Source: Gemmobacter megaterium
Lineage (GTDB): Bacteria > Pseudomonadota > Alphaproteobacteria > Rhodobacterales > Rhodobacteraceae
Direction of reading: 5' to 3'
DNA length: 64,000 nucleotides
Assembly: GCF_900156815.1 (NCBI RefSeq)
Contig: NZ_FTOT01000006.1
Location: 235,856-299,855 of the forward strand
Part shown: one piece after another, positions 18,428-27,869 of the stretch
Layout: every line of letters begins with the position of its first letter
Numbering within the stretch: position 1 is the stretch's first letter
Translations under genes and position numbers: made by a program
Notes under the pieces: generated by a model
The model's database searches: none
What the model was told of the DNA's origin: nothing
Seen by the model: only the letters and a program-made list of their open reading frames with translations

Positions 18428-18439
18428 CAGGAGGCCGCG

Positions 18440-20050
18440 ATGGCAATCACCTCTGCCAACCAGCTCGAGCTGCTGCAAACCGCCGAAGCGGTGGCGCGCG
18501 AAAAGATGATCGACCCGGATCTGGTGATCCAGGCCATGGAAGACAGCCTCGCCCGCGCGGCCAAGTCACGCTACGGCGCCGAGATGGACATTCGCGTCAA
18601 GATCGACCGCAAGACCGGCCGCGCGGCCTTTTCCCGTGTCCGTACGGTGGTCGAGGATGACGCGGTAGAGAATCACCACGCGCAACTGACTGTGAAGCAG
18701 GCAAAAAGCTACCTGCGGGATCCGCAGGTCGGTGATGAGGTTGTGGACGAGGTGCCGCCGGTCGATCTGGGCCGCATCGCCGCGCAGTCCGCCAAGCAGG
18801 TGATCCTGCAAAAGGTGCGCGAGGCAGAGCGGGATCGTCAGTACGAGGAATTCAAGGACCGCGTCGGCACCATTCTCAACGGCACCGTCAAGCGCGAAGA
18901 ATACGGCAACATCATTGTGGATATCGGTCGTGGCGAAGGCATCCTGCGCCGCAACGACAAGATCGGCCGTGAAAGCTATCGCATCGGGGATCGCATCCGC
19001 GCCTTTGTCAAGGACGTGCGGCGCGAGGCCCGTGGCCCGCAGGTCTTCCTGTCGCGCACTGCGCCGGAATTCATGATGGCGCTGTTCAAGATGGAAGTGC
19101 CGGAAATTTACGATGGTATCATCGAGATCAAGGCCTGTGCCCGCGATCCCGGTTCGCGTGCCAAGATTGCCGTGATCAGCTATGACAACTCCATCGACCC
19201 CGTGGGTGCGTGCGTCGGTATGCGCGGCAGCCGTGTGCAGGCGGTGGTGAACGAGCTGCAAGGCGAGAAGATCGACATCATCCCGTGGAATCAGGATGTG
19301 GCAACCTTCCTCGTGAATGCGCTGCAACCGGCCGAGGTGTCCAAGGTCGTGTTCGACGAGGATGCCAGCAAGATCGAAGTTGTGGTGCCGGACGAGCAAC
19401 TGTCGCTGGCGATCGGTCGCCGGGGCCAGAACGTTCGCCTTGCCAGCCAGTTGACCGGGCTGGATATCGACATTCTGACCGAGGCCGACGAATCGGCCCG
19501 CCGTCAGGCCGAATTCGCCGAGCGCACCCGTCTGTTCATGGACACTCTGGATGTCGATGAGATGATGGCGCAACTCCTGGTCTCCGAAGGGTTCACGAAC
19601 CTAGAGGAAGTCGCCTATGTCGAGGTGGATGAACTGCTGGCGATCGACGGGTTCGACGAATCGACCGCCGGAGAGCTTCAGGCCCGCGCCCGCGACTGCC
19701 TGGAAGAGCAGGCACGCAAGGCGATGGAAGCCGCGCGGGCTCTGGGTGTCGAGGACAGCCTGGTTGAATTCCAGGGCCTCACGCCCCAGATGCTGGAGGC
19801 CCTTGGCAAAGAGGGCATCAAGACGCTGGAAGACTTCGCCACCTGTGCCGACTGGGAACTGGCTGGCGGCTGGACGACAGAGAACGGGCAGCGCAAGAAG
19901 GATGACGGTATTCTGGAATCCTTCGACATGAGCCTTGAGGAAGCCCAGACCCTGATCATGACCGCGCGTGTCATGCTGGGTTGGGTGGACCCGACCGAGT
20001 TGGAACCCGAAGCCGTCGAGGCCGAGGAAACCGAGGAGGACGAGGCCTGA
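18440..20050 (+). CDS. nusA: Transcription termination/antitermination protein NusA
   Basis: A 536-residue RNA-polymerase-associated factor acting in pausing, termination and rRNA antitermination. Domains in order: N-terminal RNAP-binding domain (1-125), S1 domain (~130-205, [20 protein letters not shown]), two KH domains (~210-350, with [14 protein letters not shown] and [13 protein letters not shown]), and two C-terminal helix-hairpin-helix acidic repeats (~360-500). An acidic tail EETEEDEA ends the protein. The GAGG ribosome site is well placed. It is the second gene of the operon and probably acts on its own leader attenuator (inference). Confidence 0.97.
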   Translation: MAITSANQLELLQTAEAVAREKMIDPDLVIQAMEDSLARAAKSRYGAEMDIRVKIDRKTGRAAFSRVRTVVEDDAVENHHAQLTVKQAKSYLRDPQVGDEVVDEVPPVDLGRIAAQSAKQVILQKVREAERDRQYEEFKDRVGTILNGTVKREEYGNIIVDIGRGEGILRRNDKIGRESYRIGDRIRAFVKDVRREARGPQVFLSRTAPEFMMALFKMEVPEIYDGIIEIKACARDPGSRAKIAVISYDNSIDPVGACVGMRGSRVQAVVNELQGEKIDIIPWNQDVATFLVNALQPAEVSKVVFDEDASKIEVVVPDEQLSLAIGRRGQNVRLASQLTGLDIDILTEADESARRQAEFAERTRLFMDTLDVDEMMAQLLVSEGFTNLEEVAYVEVDELLAIDGFDESTAGELQARARDCLEEQARKAMEAARALGVEDSLVEFQGLTPQMLEALGKEGIKTLEDFATCADWELAGGWTTENGQRKKDDGILESFDMSLEEAQTLIMTARVMLGWVDPTELEPEAVEAEETEEDEA

Positions 20051-20072
20051 ACGGGGCCTCGGGAGGCGCTTC

Positions 20073-20720
20073 GTGACGCGCGGCGGCAAGGACAACGACA
20101 GGACCGATCCGGATCGCAAGTGTATTGTGACCGGAGAAAGCCAGCCAAAGGCGGGGCTGATCCGCTTTGTTGCGGGCCCAGATGGCCAGGTGGTGCCGGA
20201 TTTGCTGGGCAAGCTGCCGGGCCGCGGGTTCTATGTGGTGTCGGCCCGGTCGGCGCTGGACAAGGCGGTTGCGAAGAATCTGTTCTCGCGCGCAGCGCGT
20301 ATGCCGTTGGTCGCTCCGCCTGATCTGGTCGCGGTGGTCGAAGCTGGTCTTGTGCGCCGGGTGGTCGATCTGATCGCCATGGCCCGCAAGGCGGGCGAGG
20401 CGGTCGCAGGGATGGAAAAGGTCAAGGACTGGTTGGTGAAAGACCAGGCCGAGGTGCTGATCCAGGCATTTGACGGATCGGAACGCGAACGCGGACGCCT
20501 GCGTCCGCCGAACGGTCCGGGCAGCTTGATCAGCTGCCTGAGCGCACAGGAATTGGGTTTGGCTTTCGGCCGCGAACGTGCGATACACGGCGCGCTTGCG
20601 GCTGGCGGACTCGAAAGACGTGTTGTAGAGGAAGCGGCAAGGCTTGCAGGGCTGCGCGATTTGGCGCAGGGCAAGCAGATCGGCGGCAGGACCGCCGGGA
20701 AGGATACGAAGACGGCATGA
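20073..20720 (+). CDS. ylxR: YlxR (DUF448)-L7Ae-like RNA-binding protein
   Basis: A 215-residue protein joining two small RNA-binding modules. The first is a YlxR/DUF448 domain (~10-90: [35 protein letters not shown]). The second is an L7Ae/YlxQ-like domain (~98-190: [21 protein letters not shown]). In Bacillus these are separate neighbouring genes between nusA and infB; here they are fused, as usual in alphaproteobacteria. Start is a GTG at 20073 with GGGAGG seven bases upstream; the frame is open further back but that part overlaps nusA. The stop overlaps infB (ATGA). YlxR has been linked to RNase P and to translation-related transcription in Firmicutes; its role here is not established. 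Confidence 0.88.
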   Translation: MTRGGKDNDRTDPDRKCIVTGESQPKAGLIRFVAGPDGQVVPDLLGKLPGRGFYVVSARSALDKAVAKNLFSRAARMPLVAPPDLVAVVEAGLVRRVVDLIAMARKAGEAVAGMEKVKDWLVKDQAEVLIQAFDGSERERGRLRPPNGPGSLISCLSAQELGLAFGRERAIHGALAAGGLERRVVEEAARLAGLRDLAQGKQIGGRTAGKDTKTA

Positions 20721-23263
20721 GCGATACTGACGGCAAGAAACCCCTCGGCCTGGGTGGCGGTCCGCGTGGACCCGGCCAGGTGAAGCAGAGCTTCAGTCAT
20801 GGCCGGACAAAGGCCGTGGCCGTGGAGGTCAAGCGCAAGCGCGTTGTGGTGCCGCAAAAGCCGGGTGCTGCCGGTGGTGCGGGCGGCGGCTCGCAGCCGC
20901 TTGGCGACCCTTCGCGCCGTCCGGCCGGCATCTCGGACGCCGAGATGGAACGCCGTCTGGCCGCATTGCGCGCAGCCAAAGCCCGCGAGGCCGAGGAAAT
21001 CGCGCAACGCGCCGCGGACGAGAAAGCCCGCGACGAGGAGCGTCAGCGCAAGCGTGACGAGCTTGAGGCCCGTGAACGCGAAGAGCGTGAACTGGCCGAA
21101 GCTGCCCGCCGCAAGGTCGAAGAAGAAGAGCGCCTCAAGGCCGAGGAAGACGCCAAGGTCAAGCGCGAGGCGGAGATCGCCCGTCGTGCGGCCAATGCGC
21201 CGGCCAAGGTGGCGGCCGCCAATGCCGCAACCACGGTTGCGCAGCCTGGCCCGCCCCCCGAAGAGCGCAGCACCCGTACCGGCCCAAGCCCCCGCAAGAC
21301 TGATCGTGAGCGTGAGCGTGAAGATCGCGAACGCGCTGCGCGGGCGAAAGGTGGCGACGACAGCCGCCGCGCTGGCAAGCTGACGCTGAACGCTGCCCTC
21401 GAAGGCGAGGGTGGTCGCACTCGCAGTCTGGCCGCGATGAAGCGCAAGCAGGAAAAAGCACGCCAGAAAGCCATGGGCTTTGGCCAGAAGGCCGAAAAGC
21501 AGGTGCGCGACGTGCAACTGCCCGAAACCATCGTTGTTCAGGAACTGGCAAACCGGATGGCAGAACGTGCCGCCGATGTCGTCAAGGCCCTGATGAAGAT
21601 GGGCATGATGGTCAATATGAATCAACCCATCGACGCCGATACGGCCGAGCTGGTGATCGAGGAATTCGGCCACCGTGCGGTGCGCGTGTCGGATGCCGAC
21701 GTCGAGCAGGTGATCGACACCGTTCAGGACAAGGACGAAGATCTGCGTCCGCGTCCGCCGGTCGTGACCATCATGGGCCACGTCGATCATGGCAAGACCT
21801 CTTTGCTGGACGCGATTCGCAAGGCCAACGTCGTTTCCGGCGAGGCAGGCGGGATCACGCAGCACATCGGCGCCTATCAGGTCACAACGCCCAATGGCTC
21901 TTTGGTGTCGTTCCTTGACACCCCTGGTCACGCGGCCTTTACCTCGATGCGTGCCCGTGGTGCCCAGGTGACGGACATCGTGATCCTGGTGGTCGCTGCC
22001 GACGATTCGGTCATGCCTCAGACCATCGAGGCGATCAATCATGCCAAGGCCGCCAAGGTGCCGATGATCGTCGCCATCAACAAATGCGACAAGCCGGCTG
22101 CCGACGCCCAGAAGGTGCGGACGGAGCTGTTGCAGCACGAGGTTGTCGTTGAGGCGATGTCCGGTGATGTGCAGGATGTCGAAGTCTCGGCGCTGACCGG
22201 AAAAGGCCTGGACAGTCTGCTCGAAGCCATCGCGCTTCAGGCGGAAATCCTGGAGCTCAAGTCCAACCCGAATCGCTCGGCCATGGGGGCCGTGATCGAG
22301 GCGAAGCTGGACGTTGGCCGGGGCCCGGTTGCGACCGTTCTGGTCCAGAACGGCACGCTGCGGAAAGGTGACATCTTCGTTGTCGGGGAAAAGTGGGGCA
22401 AGGTCCGCGCACTGATCAACGACAAGGGCGAGACGATCACCGAAGCCGGTCCCTCGGTTCCGGTGGAGGTTCTTGGTCTGAACGGCACACCCGAGGCGGG
22501 CGACGTGCTGAACGTGGTCGAAACCGAAGCCCAGGCGCGTGAGATCGCGGATTACCGTGAACAGGCCGCCAAGGACAAACGGGCCGCCGCCGGGGCCGCC
22601 ACCACGCTGGAACAGCTGATGGCCAAGGCCAAGGCGGATGCCGATGTGTCTGAACTGCCGGTCATCGTGAAAGCCGACGTGCAGGGTTCGGCCGAAGCTA
22701 TCGTCCAGGCGCTGGAAAAGGTCGGCAACGACGAGGTGCGCGTTCGCGTTCTGCACTACGGCGTCGGTGCGATCACCGATTCGGACGTGGGTCTGGCAGA
22801 GGCATCGGGGGCGCCGGTCATCGGCTTCAACGTTCGTGCCAATGCGACGGCCCGCAACTCGGCCCAGCAGAAGGGTGTCGAGATCCGGTATTACTCGATC
22901 ATCTATGACCTGATCGACGACATCAAGAAGGCCGCGTCCGGCCTGCTCAAGGACGAAGTGCGCGAGAACTTCATCGGCTATGCGAAGATCCTTGAAGTGT
23001 TCAAGATCACCGGCGCGGGTAACGTCGCGGGTTGTCTTGTCACCGAAGGTGTGGCGCGCCGTTCGGCGGGCGTCCGTCTGCTGCGTGACAACGTGGTGAT
23101 CCACGAGGGCACGTTGAAGACGCTCAAGCGCTTCAAGGACGAGGTCAAGGAAGTCCAGTCCGGCCAGGAATGCGGCATGGCCTTTGAACGCTATGAGGAT
23201 ATTCGTGCCGGCGACGTGATCGAGATCTTCGAGCGCGAAACGGTCGAACGCAACCTCGCCTGA
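20717..23263 (+). CDS. infB: Translation initiation factor IF-2
   Basis: An 848-residue GTPase that brings fMet-tRNA to the 30S subunit and promotes subunit joining. The long charged N-terminal region (1-260) contains a coiled-coil of Arg/Glu/Ala repeats (~75-160). The G domain begins at ~350 with GHVDHGKT (354-361), then [10 protein letters not shown] (G3) and NKCDKP (G4). EF-Tu-like domain II, a thioredoxin-fold-like domain III and C-terminal domain IV ([20 protein letters not shown]) follow. Everything is intact. The gene overlaps ylxR by ATGA and is followed by a strong terminator, so it ends the operon. Confidence 0.98.
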   Translation: MSDTDGKKPLGLGGGPRGPGQVKQSFSHGRTKAVAVEVKRKRVVVPQKPGAAGGAGGGSQPLGDPSRRPAGISDAEMERRLAALRAAKAREAEEIAQRAADEKARDEERQRKRDELEAREREERELAEAARRKVEEEERLKAEEDAKVKREAEIARRAANAPAKVAAANAATTVAQPGPPPEERSTRTGPSPRKTDREREREDRERAARAKGGDDSRRAGKLTLNAALEGEGGRTRSLAAMKRKQEKARQKAMGFGQKAEKQVRDVQLPETIVVQELANRMAERAADVVKALMKMGMMVNMNQPIDADTAELVIEEFGHRAVRVSDADVEQVIDTVQDKDEDLRPRPPVVTIMGHVDHGKTSLLDAIRKANVVSGEAGGITQHIGAYQVTTPNGSLVSFLDTPGHAAFTSMRARGAQVTDIVILVVAADDSVMPQTIEAINHAKAAKVPMIVAINKCDKPAADAQKVRTELLQHEVVVEAMSGDVQDVEVSALTGKGLDSLLEAIALQAEILELKSNPNRSAMGAVIEAKLDVGRGPVATVLVQNGTLRKGDIFVVGEKWGKVRALINDKGETITEAGPSVPVEVLGLNGTPEAGDVLNVVETEAQAREIADYREQAAKDKRAAAGAATTLEQLMAKAKADADVSELPVIVKADVQGSAEAIVQALEKVGNDEVRVRVLHYGVGAITDSDVGLAEASGAPVIGFNVRANATARNSAQQKGVEIRYYSIIYDLIDDIKKAASGLLKDEVRENFIGYAKILEVFKITGAGNVAGCLVTEGVARRSAGVRLLRDNVVIHEGTLKTLKRFKDEVKEVQSGQECGMAFERYEDIRAGDVIEIFERETVERNLA

Positions 23264-23276
23264 GACGGTTGACAGA

Positions 23277-23318
23277 CAGGCAAAAGCCCCGGACCCGCTG
23301 GTCCGGGGCTTTTGCCTG
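23277..23318 (+). terminator. Intrinsic terminator after infB
   Basis: A perfect 18-base-pair stem (23277-23294 with 23301-23318, core AGCCCCGGAC/GTCCGGGGCT) with a 6-base loop and T-rich 3' arm (CTTTTGCC). It lies 14 bases after the infB stop. Confidence 0.9.
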
Positions 23319-23422
23319 TGACGCCGCGTCACCCGCAAACACATGCTGAAATTGCGATGGATCAATGCGATGTTGCGCGGGGCGACCTACCCTCTGTTCA
23401 GACCCCTGACATGGAGAGTGGA

Positions 23423-26400
23423 ATGCCTATTACAGGATTGCCTACCGGCCCTGGTGATGACCTTGTCATTGTGACTCCGGGCGATCAGCAAGCGGTGAAC
23501 GGTCAAACTGGTACGGATACCCTGCGCGTGGACTACCGCGGGCTCTCGTCGAACATCGACTACCGCTATGTCAGCAACGGATGGTACACCTTCACCGACG
23601 ACTTCATCAGTCGCGTGGATCATATCGGTTTTGAACGCTACGAACTTTGGTTCGGCGCCGGAGATGACGTGCTGCAAGGCGGTGCCCTTGCAGACAGTCT
23701 GTCGGGCGGCGCTGGAAATGACCGCATCACCAGTGGCCTGGGGACCGACACGATCGACGGTGGTGCCGGGCTCGACCGTTGGATCGCGGACTATGGTAGC
23801 CTGAACTCGGATGTTCGGGTCGTGCTTCAGGCCAGTGCCTGGAGCACTGTCGCAGGCACGGGCGCCCAGGTCCGCAGCATCGAAGAGGTCGCGCTGACCA
23901 CCGGCTCGGGCAATGATCGCGTGGATGTGCGGAATGTGACGGGCAATCACACATTCAACGCCGGGGCCGGGAACGACATCTTTCAGGTTGCGTCCGGTTG
24001 GTCCAGTTTCAATGCTGGCGTGGGGAATGATCGGCTTGTTGCGAACTTTTCCGCAGCGACCAGTCGCGTTACCCAAGTTTACACCTCAAATGGCTGGAAC
24101 CGTCTGTCGGATGCCGAGGGAACCCGTGGTGTCGACTACTTTGGCGTCGAACAGTTCTGGCTGACAGGCGGCAGTGCAGGCGATTCGTTGATCGGCGGCG
24201 CCGACAATGACAAGCTCGTCGGCCGTGGAGGGAACGATTGGCTGAACGGCGGCGGCGGACAAGATACCATTGATGGAGGCGCCGGGGTCGATACCTGGCA
24301 AGCCAACTTTGATGACCGCACCGCGGAGGTGAAGATCAATCTGAACAAGCAATCCGCCAATCTTGCCAAGATCAAGGGGATCGAGGCGATTCATCTCCAT
24401 TCCGGCAAGGGCAATGATGTGATCACTGCACATGCCGGGGCCTATAACGACAGCATCTTTGGCAATGACGGGAATGATGTTATTTCGACCGGGCGCGGCA
24501 AGGATACCGTGAACGGCGGCGCGGGCACCGACACGCTGATCATGGACTGGAGCGCGGTCGAGGATCCCACAGCCCATATCACCCATAGGTATACCGCGAA
24601 CGGCTGGTACCGCTATTCCGACAAGAGCGGCAACCGCACAGATTACTACGGGGTCGAACGGTTCAACCTGACGGGCGGCGCCGGGAATGACTGGCTTGGC
24701 GGTGGTGCGGAACTGGATACGCTGCGCGGTGGCGCGGGGGACGACACCTTGTCCAGTGGCGAAGGCCGCGCGACCATAGACGGCGGGCTTGGCAACGACA
24801 TGTGGGAGGCCAACCTGTCCAAGGCCAACTATGCGGTCGTGCTGGATGCGCTGGCCAGCCAGACGGCCGCGCAAATGACCGGCCGCAGCTTTGACATCCG
24901 CAATATCGAACGGGTCAGCCTGACGCTTGGCGCAGGGAATGACCGGATCAGTACTGCGGGCTATGATCTGGATGATTGGGTCAGCGGTGGCGCCGGGGAT
25001 GATACGTTCAACCTGGGGACCGGCCACGACACGGTGAACGGGGGCGAAGGCGATGATCTGCTGATCATCGACTACAAGGATCAGACCGAGTCGGTCTCCA
25101 GCCGCTATACAAGCAATGGCTGGAATCGCTACGCCGTTGGTGAGGATCGGCATTCGGTCGACTATATTGCCATTGAGCGCTTTGATGTCACGGGTGGAAG
25201 CGGCGATGACAGCCTGAGCGGTGGCGCTTTTCACGATACCCTGCGTGGTGGGGCAGGGGATGACACGCTGAACAGTGCGCAAGGCATTGCCGTGATTGAT
25301 GGCGGCACAGGCAATGATCGTTGGGAGGCGGACCTGTCGGCAGAAACCCGGTCGCTGGTCTTTGATGCGGCCGCCAGCCAGACCAGCGCGCAAATGACCC
25401 GGCAGGGGTATTCCATCCGCAACATCGAGGCCGTGAATGTTACGCTGGGGATCGGGGATGACCGCTTCAGCACTGCGGGATATGCACTGGACGATACTGT
25501 GAACGGCGGTGACGGCGATGACCAGATTGCAACGGGGCTCGGGTTCGATGTAGTGAACGGGGGCGGCGGGATCGACCTTTTGATCCTGGATTACTCGACG
25601 CTGCGCACGGGAATTTCCAGCGCGTATACCAGCAATGGCTGGAACCGCTATGGCGATGATGGCGGCACGACAGCGGTGGACTATCTCGGGATCGAGCGGT
25701 TCAACGTGACGGGCGGCAGCGCGTCGGACCACCTGATCGGTGGAGCGTTGAACGATACGCTGATCGGTGGCGCTGGCCATGATACACTTGACGGTGGTAC
25801 AGGTGGTGCCGACCGGATCGTCGGTGGTGCCGGAGTTGACACCTGGATCTTCAACCTGGGGCAATCAAACCAGTCGCATCATCTGAGCCTGAACGCCGGT
25901 GGTGATGGCACATTGTCGAACAACGGAACGAGCCTGTCTGGAATCGAGAATGTGCGCCTGACCACCGGCGCGGGGGATGACCGCATCGACCTGGGCGCCA
26001 TGACGGGCAACCATGTCCTTGCGACCGGCGCCGGGAATGACTGGATCAACCTTGGGCGGGGCATGAAGCATTCGGTCAATGGTGGCGCAGGAAACGACGT
26101 GTTGGTGGCCGATGCCTCGATGGCGGATGGCGGCGTCAAGACTGTCTATGTCAGCAACGGCTGGTACAGCCTGCGCAGTGTGACCGGCGCCTTCAACCTG
26201 GAGTATTTGGGCATTGAGGCGTTCGATCTGACAGGATCGTCTCGGGCCGATAATCTTGTCGGGCACGGTGGCAATGACACGTTGCGCGGTGGGGCTGGCA
26301 ACGACATCCTCGGCGGCGGCGCTGGCAATGACGTGCTCTACGGGGGGGCGGGGGCGGATCAGTTCCTGTTCAATCCACGTGATGCCGGGGTTGATCTGAT

Positions 26401-26653
26401 TGCAGATGTCGAATCGGGCGACATGTTGCGGTTTAGCGCTGCGAACATCTCAAGCCTGACCGCCGGGGATGGATCGGCGCTTGGTCAATGGGAGGCGCAG
26501 ATCCAGACGGTGGGTGGCGTGACGTCGATCTTGCTGGGCCTGGATGGAACCGCGGGGTACGATTTCCGTGTCGATCTGACTGGCGCCTTTGGGGCGCATG
26601 ATTTCCAGATCGCCAACTCGGCCTTGACCGGCGCGGACCTTGTCCTGCTCTAG
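23423..26653 (+). CDS. Giant RTX-type calcium-binding protein with six ~172-residue super-repeats
   Basis: A 1076-residue acidic, cysteine-free secreted protein. Many glycine-rich RTX nonapeptides (GGAGND, GGAGDDTL) are spread along it and form calcium-filled beta-rolls. Between them sit two alternating non-RTX modules. Module A carries YTSNGWNRY and ends Y-x-G-I-E-R-F-x-x-T-G-G; module B carries R-x-I-E-x-V-x-L-T-x-G-x-G-N-D. The NGW of module A occurs at residues 52, 223, 393, 565, 738 and 912, a period of 170-174. The C-terminus (ADLVLL) is a typical uncleaved type I secretion tail. No signal peptide or exporter gene is nearby. Start at 23423 chosen because GGAGAG lies just upstream. Role unknown: adhesion, S-layer or matrix are possible; the catalytic motif of an enzyme is not seen. 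Confidence 0.88.
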   Translation: MPITGLPTGPGDDLVIVTPGDQQAVNGQTGTDTLRVDYRGLSSNIDYRYVSNGWYTFTDDFISRVDHIGFERYELWFGAGDDVLQGGALADSLSGGAGNDRITSGLGTDTIDGGAGLDRWIADYGSLNSDVRVVLQASAWSTVAGTGAQVRSIEEVALTTGSGNDRVDVRNVTGNHTFNAGAGNDIFQVASGWSSFNAGVGNDRLVANFSAATSRVTQVYTSNGWNRLSDAEGTRGVDYFGVEQFWLTGGSAGDSLIGGADNDKLVGRGGNDWLNGGGGQDTIDGGAGVDTWQANFDDRTAEVKINLNKQSANLAKIKGIEAIHLHSGKGNDVITAHAGAYNDSIFGNDGNDVISTGRGKDTVNGGAGTDTLIMDWSAVEDPTAHITHRYTANGWYRYSDKSGNRTDYYGVERFNLTGGAGNDWLGGGAELDTLRGGAGDDTLSSGEGRATIDGGLGNDMWEANLSKANYAVVLDALASQTAAQMTGRSFDIRNIERVSLTLGAGNDRISTAGYDLDDWVSGGAGDDTFNLGTGHDTVNGGEGDDLLIIDYKDQTESVSSRYTSNGWNRYAVGEDRHSVDYIAIERFDVTGGSGDDSLSGGAFHDTLRGGAGDDTLNSAQGIAVIDGGTGNDRWEADLSAETRSLVFDAAASQTSAQMTRQGYSIRNIEAVNVTLGIGDDRFSTAGYALDDTVNGGDGDDQIATGLGFDVVNGGGGIDLLILDYSTLRTGISSAYTSNGWNRYGDDGGTTAVDYLGIERFNVTGGSASDHLIGGALNDTLIGGAGHDTLDGGTGGADRIVGGAGVDTWIFNLGQSNQSHHLSLNAGGDGTLSNNGTSLSGIENVRLTTGAGDDRIDLGAMTGNHVLATGAGNDWINLGRGMKHSVNGGAGNDVLVADASMADGGVKTVYVSNGWYSLRSVTGAFNLEYLGIEAFDLTGSSRADNLVGHGGNDTLRGGAGNDILGGGAGNDVLYGGAGADQFLFNPRDAGVDLIADVESGDMLRFSAANISSLTAGDGSALGQWEAQIQTVGGVTSILLGLDGTAGYDFRVDLTGAFGAHDFQIANSALTGADLVLL
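23567..26239 (+). repeat. Six tandem super-repeats (~516 bases each) inside the RTX gene
   Basis: The codons for the module-A Asn-Gly-Trp begin at 23576, 24089, 24599, 25115, 25634 and 26156, so the spacing is 513, 510, 516, 519 and 522 bases. Units 3, 4 and 5 are the most alike (YTANGWYRY, YTSNGWNRY, YTSNGWNRY; also ASQTAAQMTGR versus ASQTSAQMTRQ in module B). Units 1, 2 and 6 have diverged more. Confidence 0.88.
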
Positions 26654-26666
26654 GGATGGCAGATGG

Positions 26667-26684
26667 CGGGGGCGTTGGCCCCCG
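26667..26684. terminator. Hairpin between the convergent RTX gene and mipZ
   Basis: Stem CGGGGGC (26667-26673) / GCCCCCG (26678-26684) with loop GTTG, lying in the 36-base gap between the two stop codons. There is no T-tract; it may end both transcripts with Rho or merely protect 3' ends. Confidence 0.5.
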
Positions 26685-26689
26685 TCACG

Positions 26690-27499
26690 TCAGAATTGCA
26701 CGTCCACACCCGGCAGGTTCAGCGCGCGCATCAGGTCGCGCAGTTCCTGCCGGGCGGCGACGTTCGAAATGTTGAGGTTGTCCACCCCCACATCCTTCAG
26801 ATCCAGCAGCGTCAGACCGCGCGGAAACAGCTCGCGGAAGATCACCCGCTCGGAAAAGCCTGGCACAACCCGAAAGCCGATGCGGCGGGACAGTTCTTCC
26901 AGGGCCTTGCCGACCTTCTTCTTGTTGTGCATCTGCTGCGCGCCAAGGCGGTTGCGCAGCACGATCCAGTCGATCGGCTTCAACCCGGCCTGCGCGCGCA
27001 GTTGCCGCGCCTGCCATACCATCTCGGAGTAGATTGACGGACCCTTGATCTTGTTCGTCTCGGGGTCGATGCGGGCAAGAAGATCAAAGTCGATGAAGCT
27101 GTCGTTCATCGGTGTGATCAGTGTATCCGCCAACGAATGGGCCAACTGGCTGAGCCGGGTATGGCTGCCGGGACAGTCGATGATGATGAAGTCGCTTGTG
27201 GCGTCCAAAGCGGCCACAGCGGCAGAAAGCCGGTGGTCATAGGCATTCTCACCAGGTTGAAGCGCGGCGCCTTCAACATCCGGCAGGTCGCGCATGTCCG
27301 GGATGGGCAAGGTCAGCCCGGACTTTTCGGCAAAGGCGGCGCGATTTTCCACATAGCGCCCAAAGGTGCGTTGCCGCAGATCCAGATCCAGTGCGCCAAC
27401 ACGAAAGCCAGATCGCGCCAATGCCGTTGCCACGTGCATACAGGTGGTGGACTTGCCTGATCCGCCCTTTTCATTGCCCACGACGATGATATACGCCAT
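26690..27499 (-). CDS. mipZ: Division-plane positioning ATPase MipZ
   Basis: A 269-residue ParA/MinD-type P-loop ATPase. In Caulobacter and related alphaproteobacteria it forms a gradient from ParB at the poles and blocks FtsZ polymerisation away from midcell. The deviant Walker A NEKGGSGKST (K11 and K17) is followed by the MipZ-typical DLDLRQRTFGRYVENR, and IIIDCPGS forms Walker B. The length matches the family (about 270). It is a single-gene unit on the minus strand, convergent with the RTX gene. Confidence 0.95.
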   Translation of the reverse strand: MAYIIVVGNEKGGSGKSTTCMHVATALARSGFRVGALDLDLRQRTFGRYVENRAAFAEKSGLTLPIPDMRDLPDVEGAALQPGENAYDHRLSAAVAALDATSDFIIIDCPGSHTRLSQLAHSLADTLITPMNDSFIDFDLLARIDPETNKIKGPSIYSEMVWQARQLRAQAGLKPIDWIVLRNRLGAQQMHNKKKVGKALEELSRRIGFRVVPGFSERVIFRELFPRGLTLLDLKDVGVDNLNISNVAARQELRDLMRALNLPGVDVQF

Positions 27500-27669
27500 G
27501 CCATCCCCCGGAAATCGTTCATAGTCTCATAGGCGCGCACGCGGCCGGAGGAAAGCGGAACCTGTGATTTTCGGGTCTCGGCCCGCACGAAGGCACAAAA
27601 AGGCGGTGCCCGGTGGGCGCTGATGTCGTGCATCAGGCGATTAGTGCCGGCGCCAGGTTCAATTTGGGC

Positions 27670-27697
27670 TTTTCATCATTCGATCCCTGAGTATAGT
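27670..27697 (+). promoter_or_regulatory. Candidate promoter of leuL-leuA
   Basis: -35 TTTTCA (27670-27675), 16-base spacer, -10 TATAGT (27692-27697). Transcription would start near 27703-27705, that is at or just before the leuL ATG, which has no ribosome-binding site. The leader peptide would then be leaderless. Confidence 0.5.
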
Positions 27698-27704
27698 CGA
27701 TGCC

Positions 27705-27791
27705 ATGACACGGGACCAACATATCACCATCGCTCGCGGGGCCAATGCCCTGCACGGCCCCCGTGGTCTGCTTCTCCTTACCCTCCTCTGA
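27705..27791 (+). CDS. leuL: Leucine leader peptide (LeuL)
   Basis: A 28-codon frame ending in GLLLLTLL and a TGA. Six of its last seven codons are Leu (CTG CTT CTC CTT ACC CTC CTC). It ends 78 bases before leuA on the same strand. A run of the pathway's own end-product codons directly before a hairpin region and the first committed enzyme is the hallmark of ribosome-mediated attenuation: when charged Leu-tRNA is scarce the ribosome stalls here and leuA expression rises. No Shine-Dalgarno is visible, and the likely transcription start coincides with the ATG. Confidence 0.85.
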   Translation: MTRDQHITIARGANALHGPRGLLLLTLL

Positions 27792-27860
27792 GCGTGCCCC
27801 AGGGCGCGACCGCTCAGAGGTGGACAGCGCCCGGCCCCAAGGACAAGCAGAGAAGCAAGG
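27770..27860 (+). promoter_or_regulatory. leuA attenuator region
   Basis: Several mutually exclusive pairings lie here. Stem 1: CCTCTGAGCG (27785-27794) with CGCTCAGAGG (27811-27820), covering the leuL stop. Stem 2: GGGCGC (27802-27807) with GCGCCC (27827-27832); it cannot coexist with stem 1. Third: the Leu codons GCTTCTC (27770-27776) can pair with GAGAAGC (27850-27856), next to the leuA ribosome site AAGGAC (27857). No T-tract follows stem 2, so control may be by Rho-dependent termination or by hiding the leuA ribosome site rather than a classical terminator. Confidence 0.6.
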
Positions 27861-27869
27861 ACAGTTCCA

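Noticed and set aside
20231..23365. A 1044-codon open frame on the minus strand opposite infB
   Set aside because: It is the shadow of the codon bias of infB (high-GC third positions); no ribosome site, no family resemblance, and it runs through the infB terminator.
24086..25864. A 592-codon minus-strand frame opposite the RTX gene
   Set aside because: The periodic plus-strand repeats produce periodic antisense text; no start signal or family likeness.
23576..26300. Regularly spaced DNA repeats that might be read as a CRISPR array
   Set aside because: The period is ~516 bases, the repeats are in coding frame and code for a conserved protein motif; no 25-40 base repeat/spacer pattern exists.
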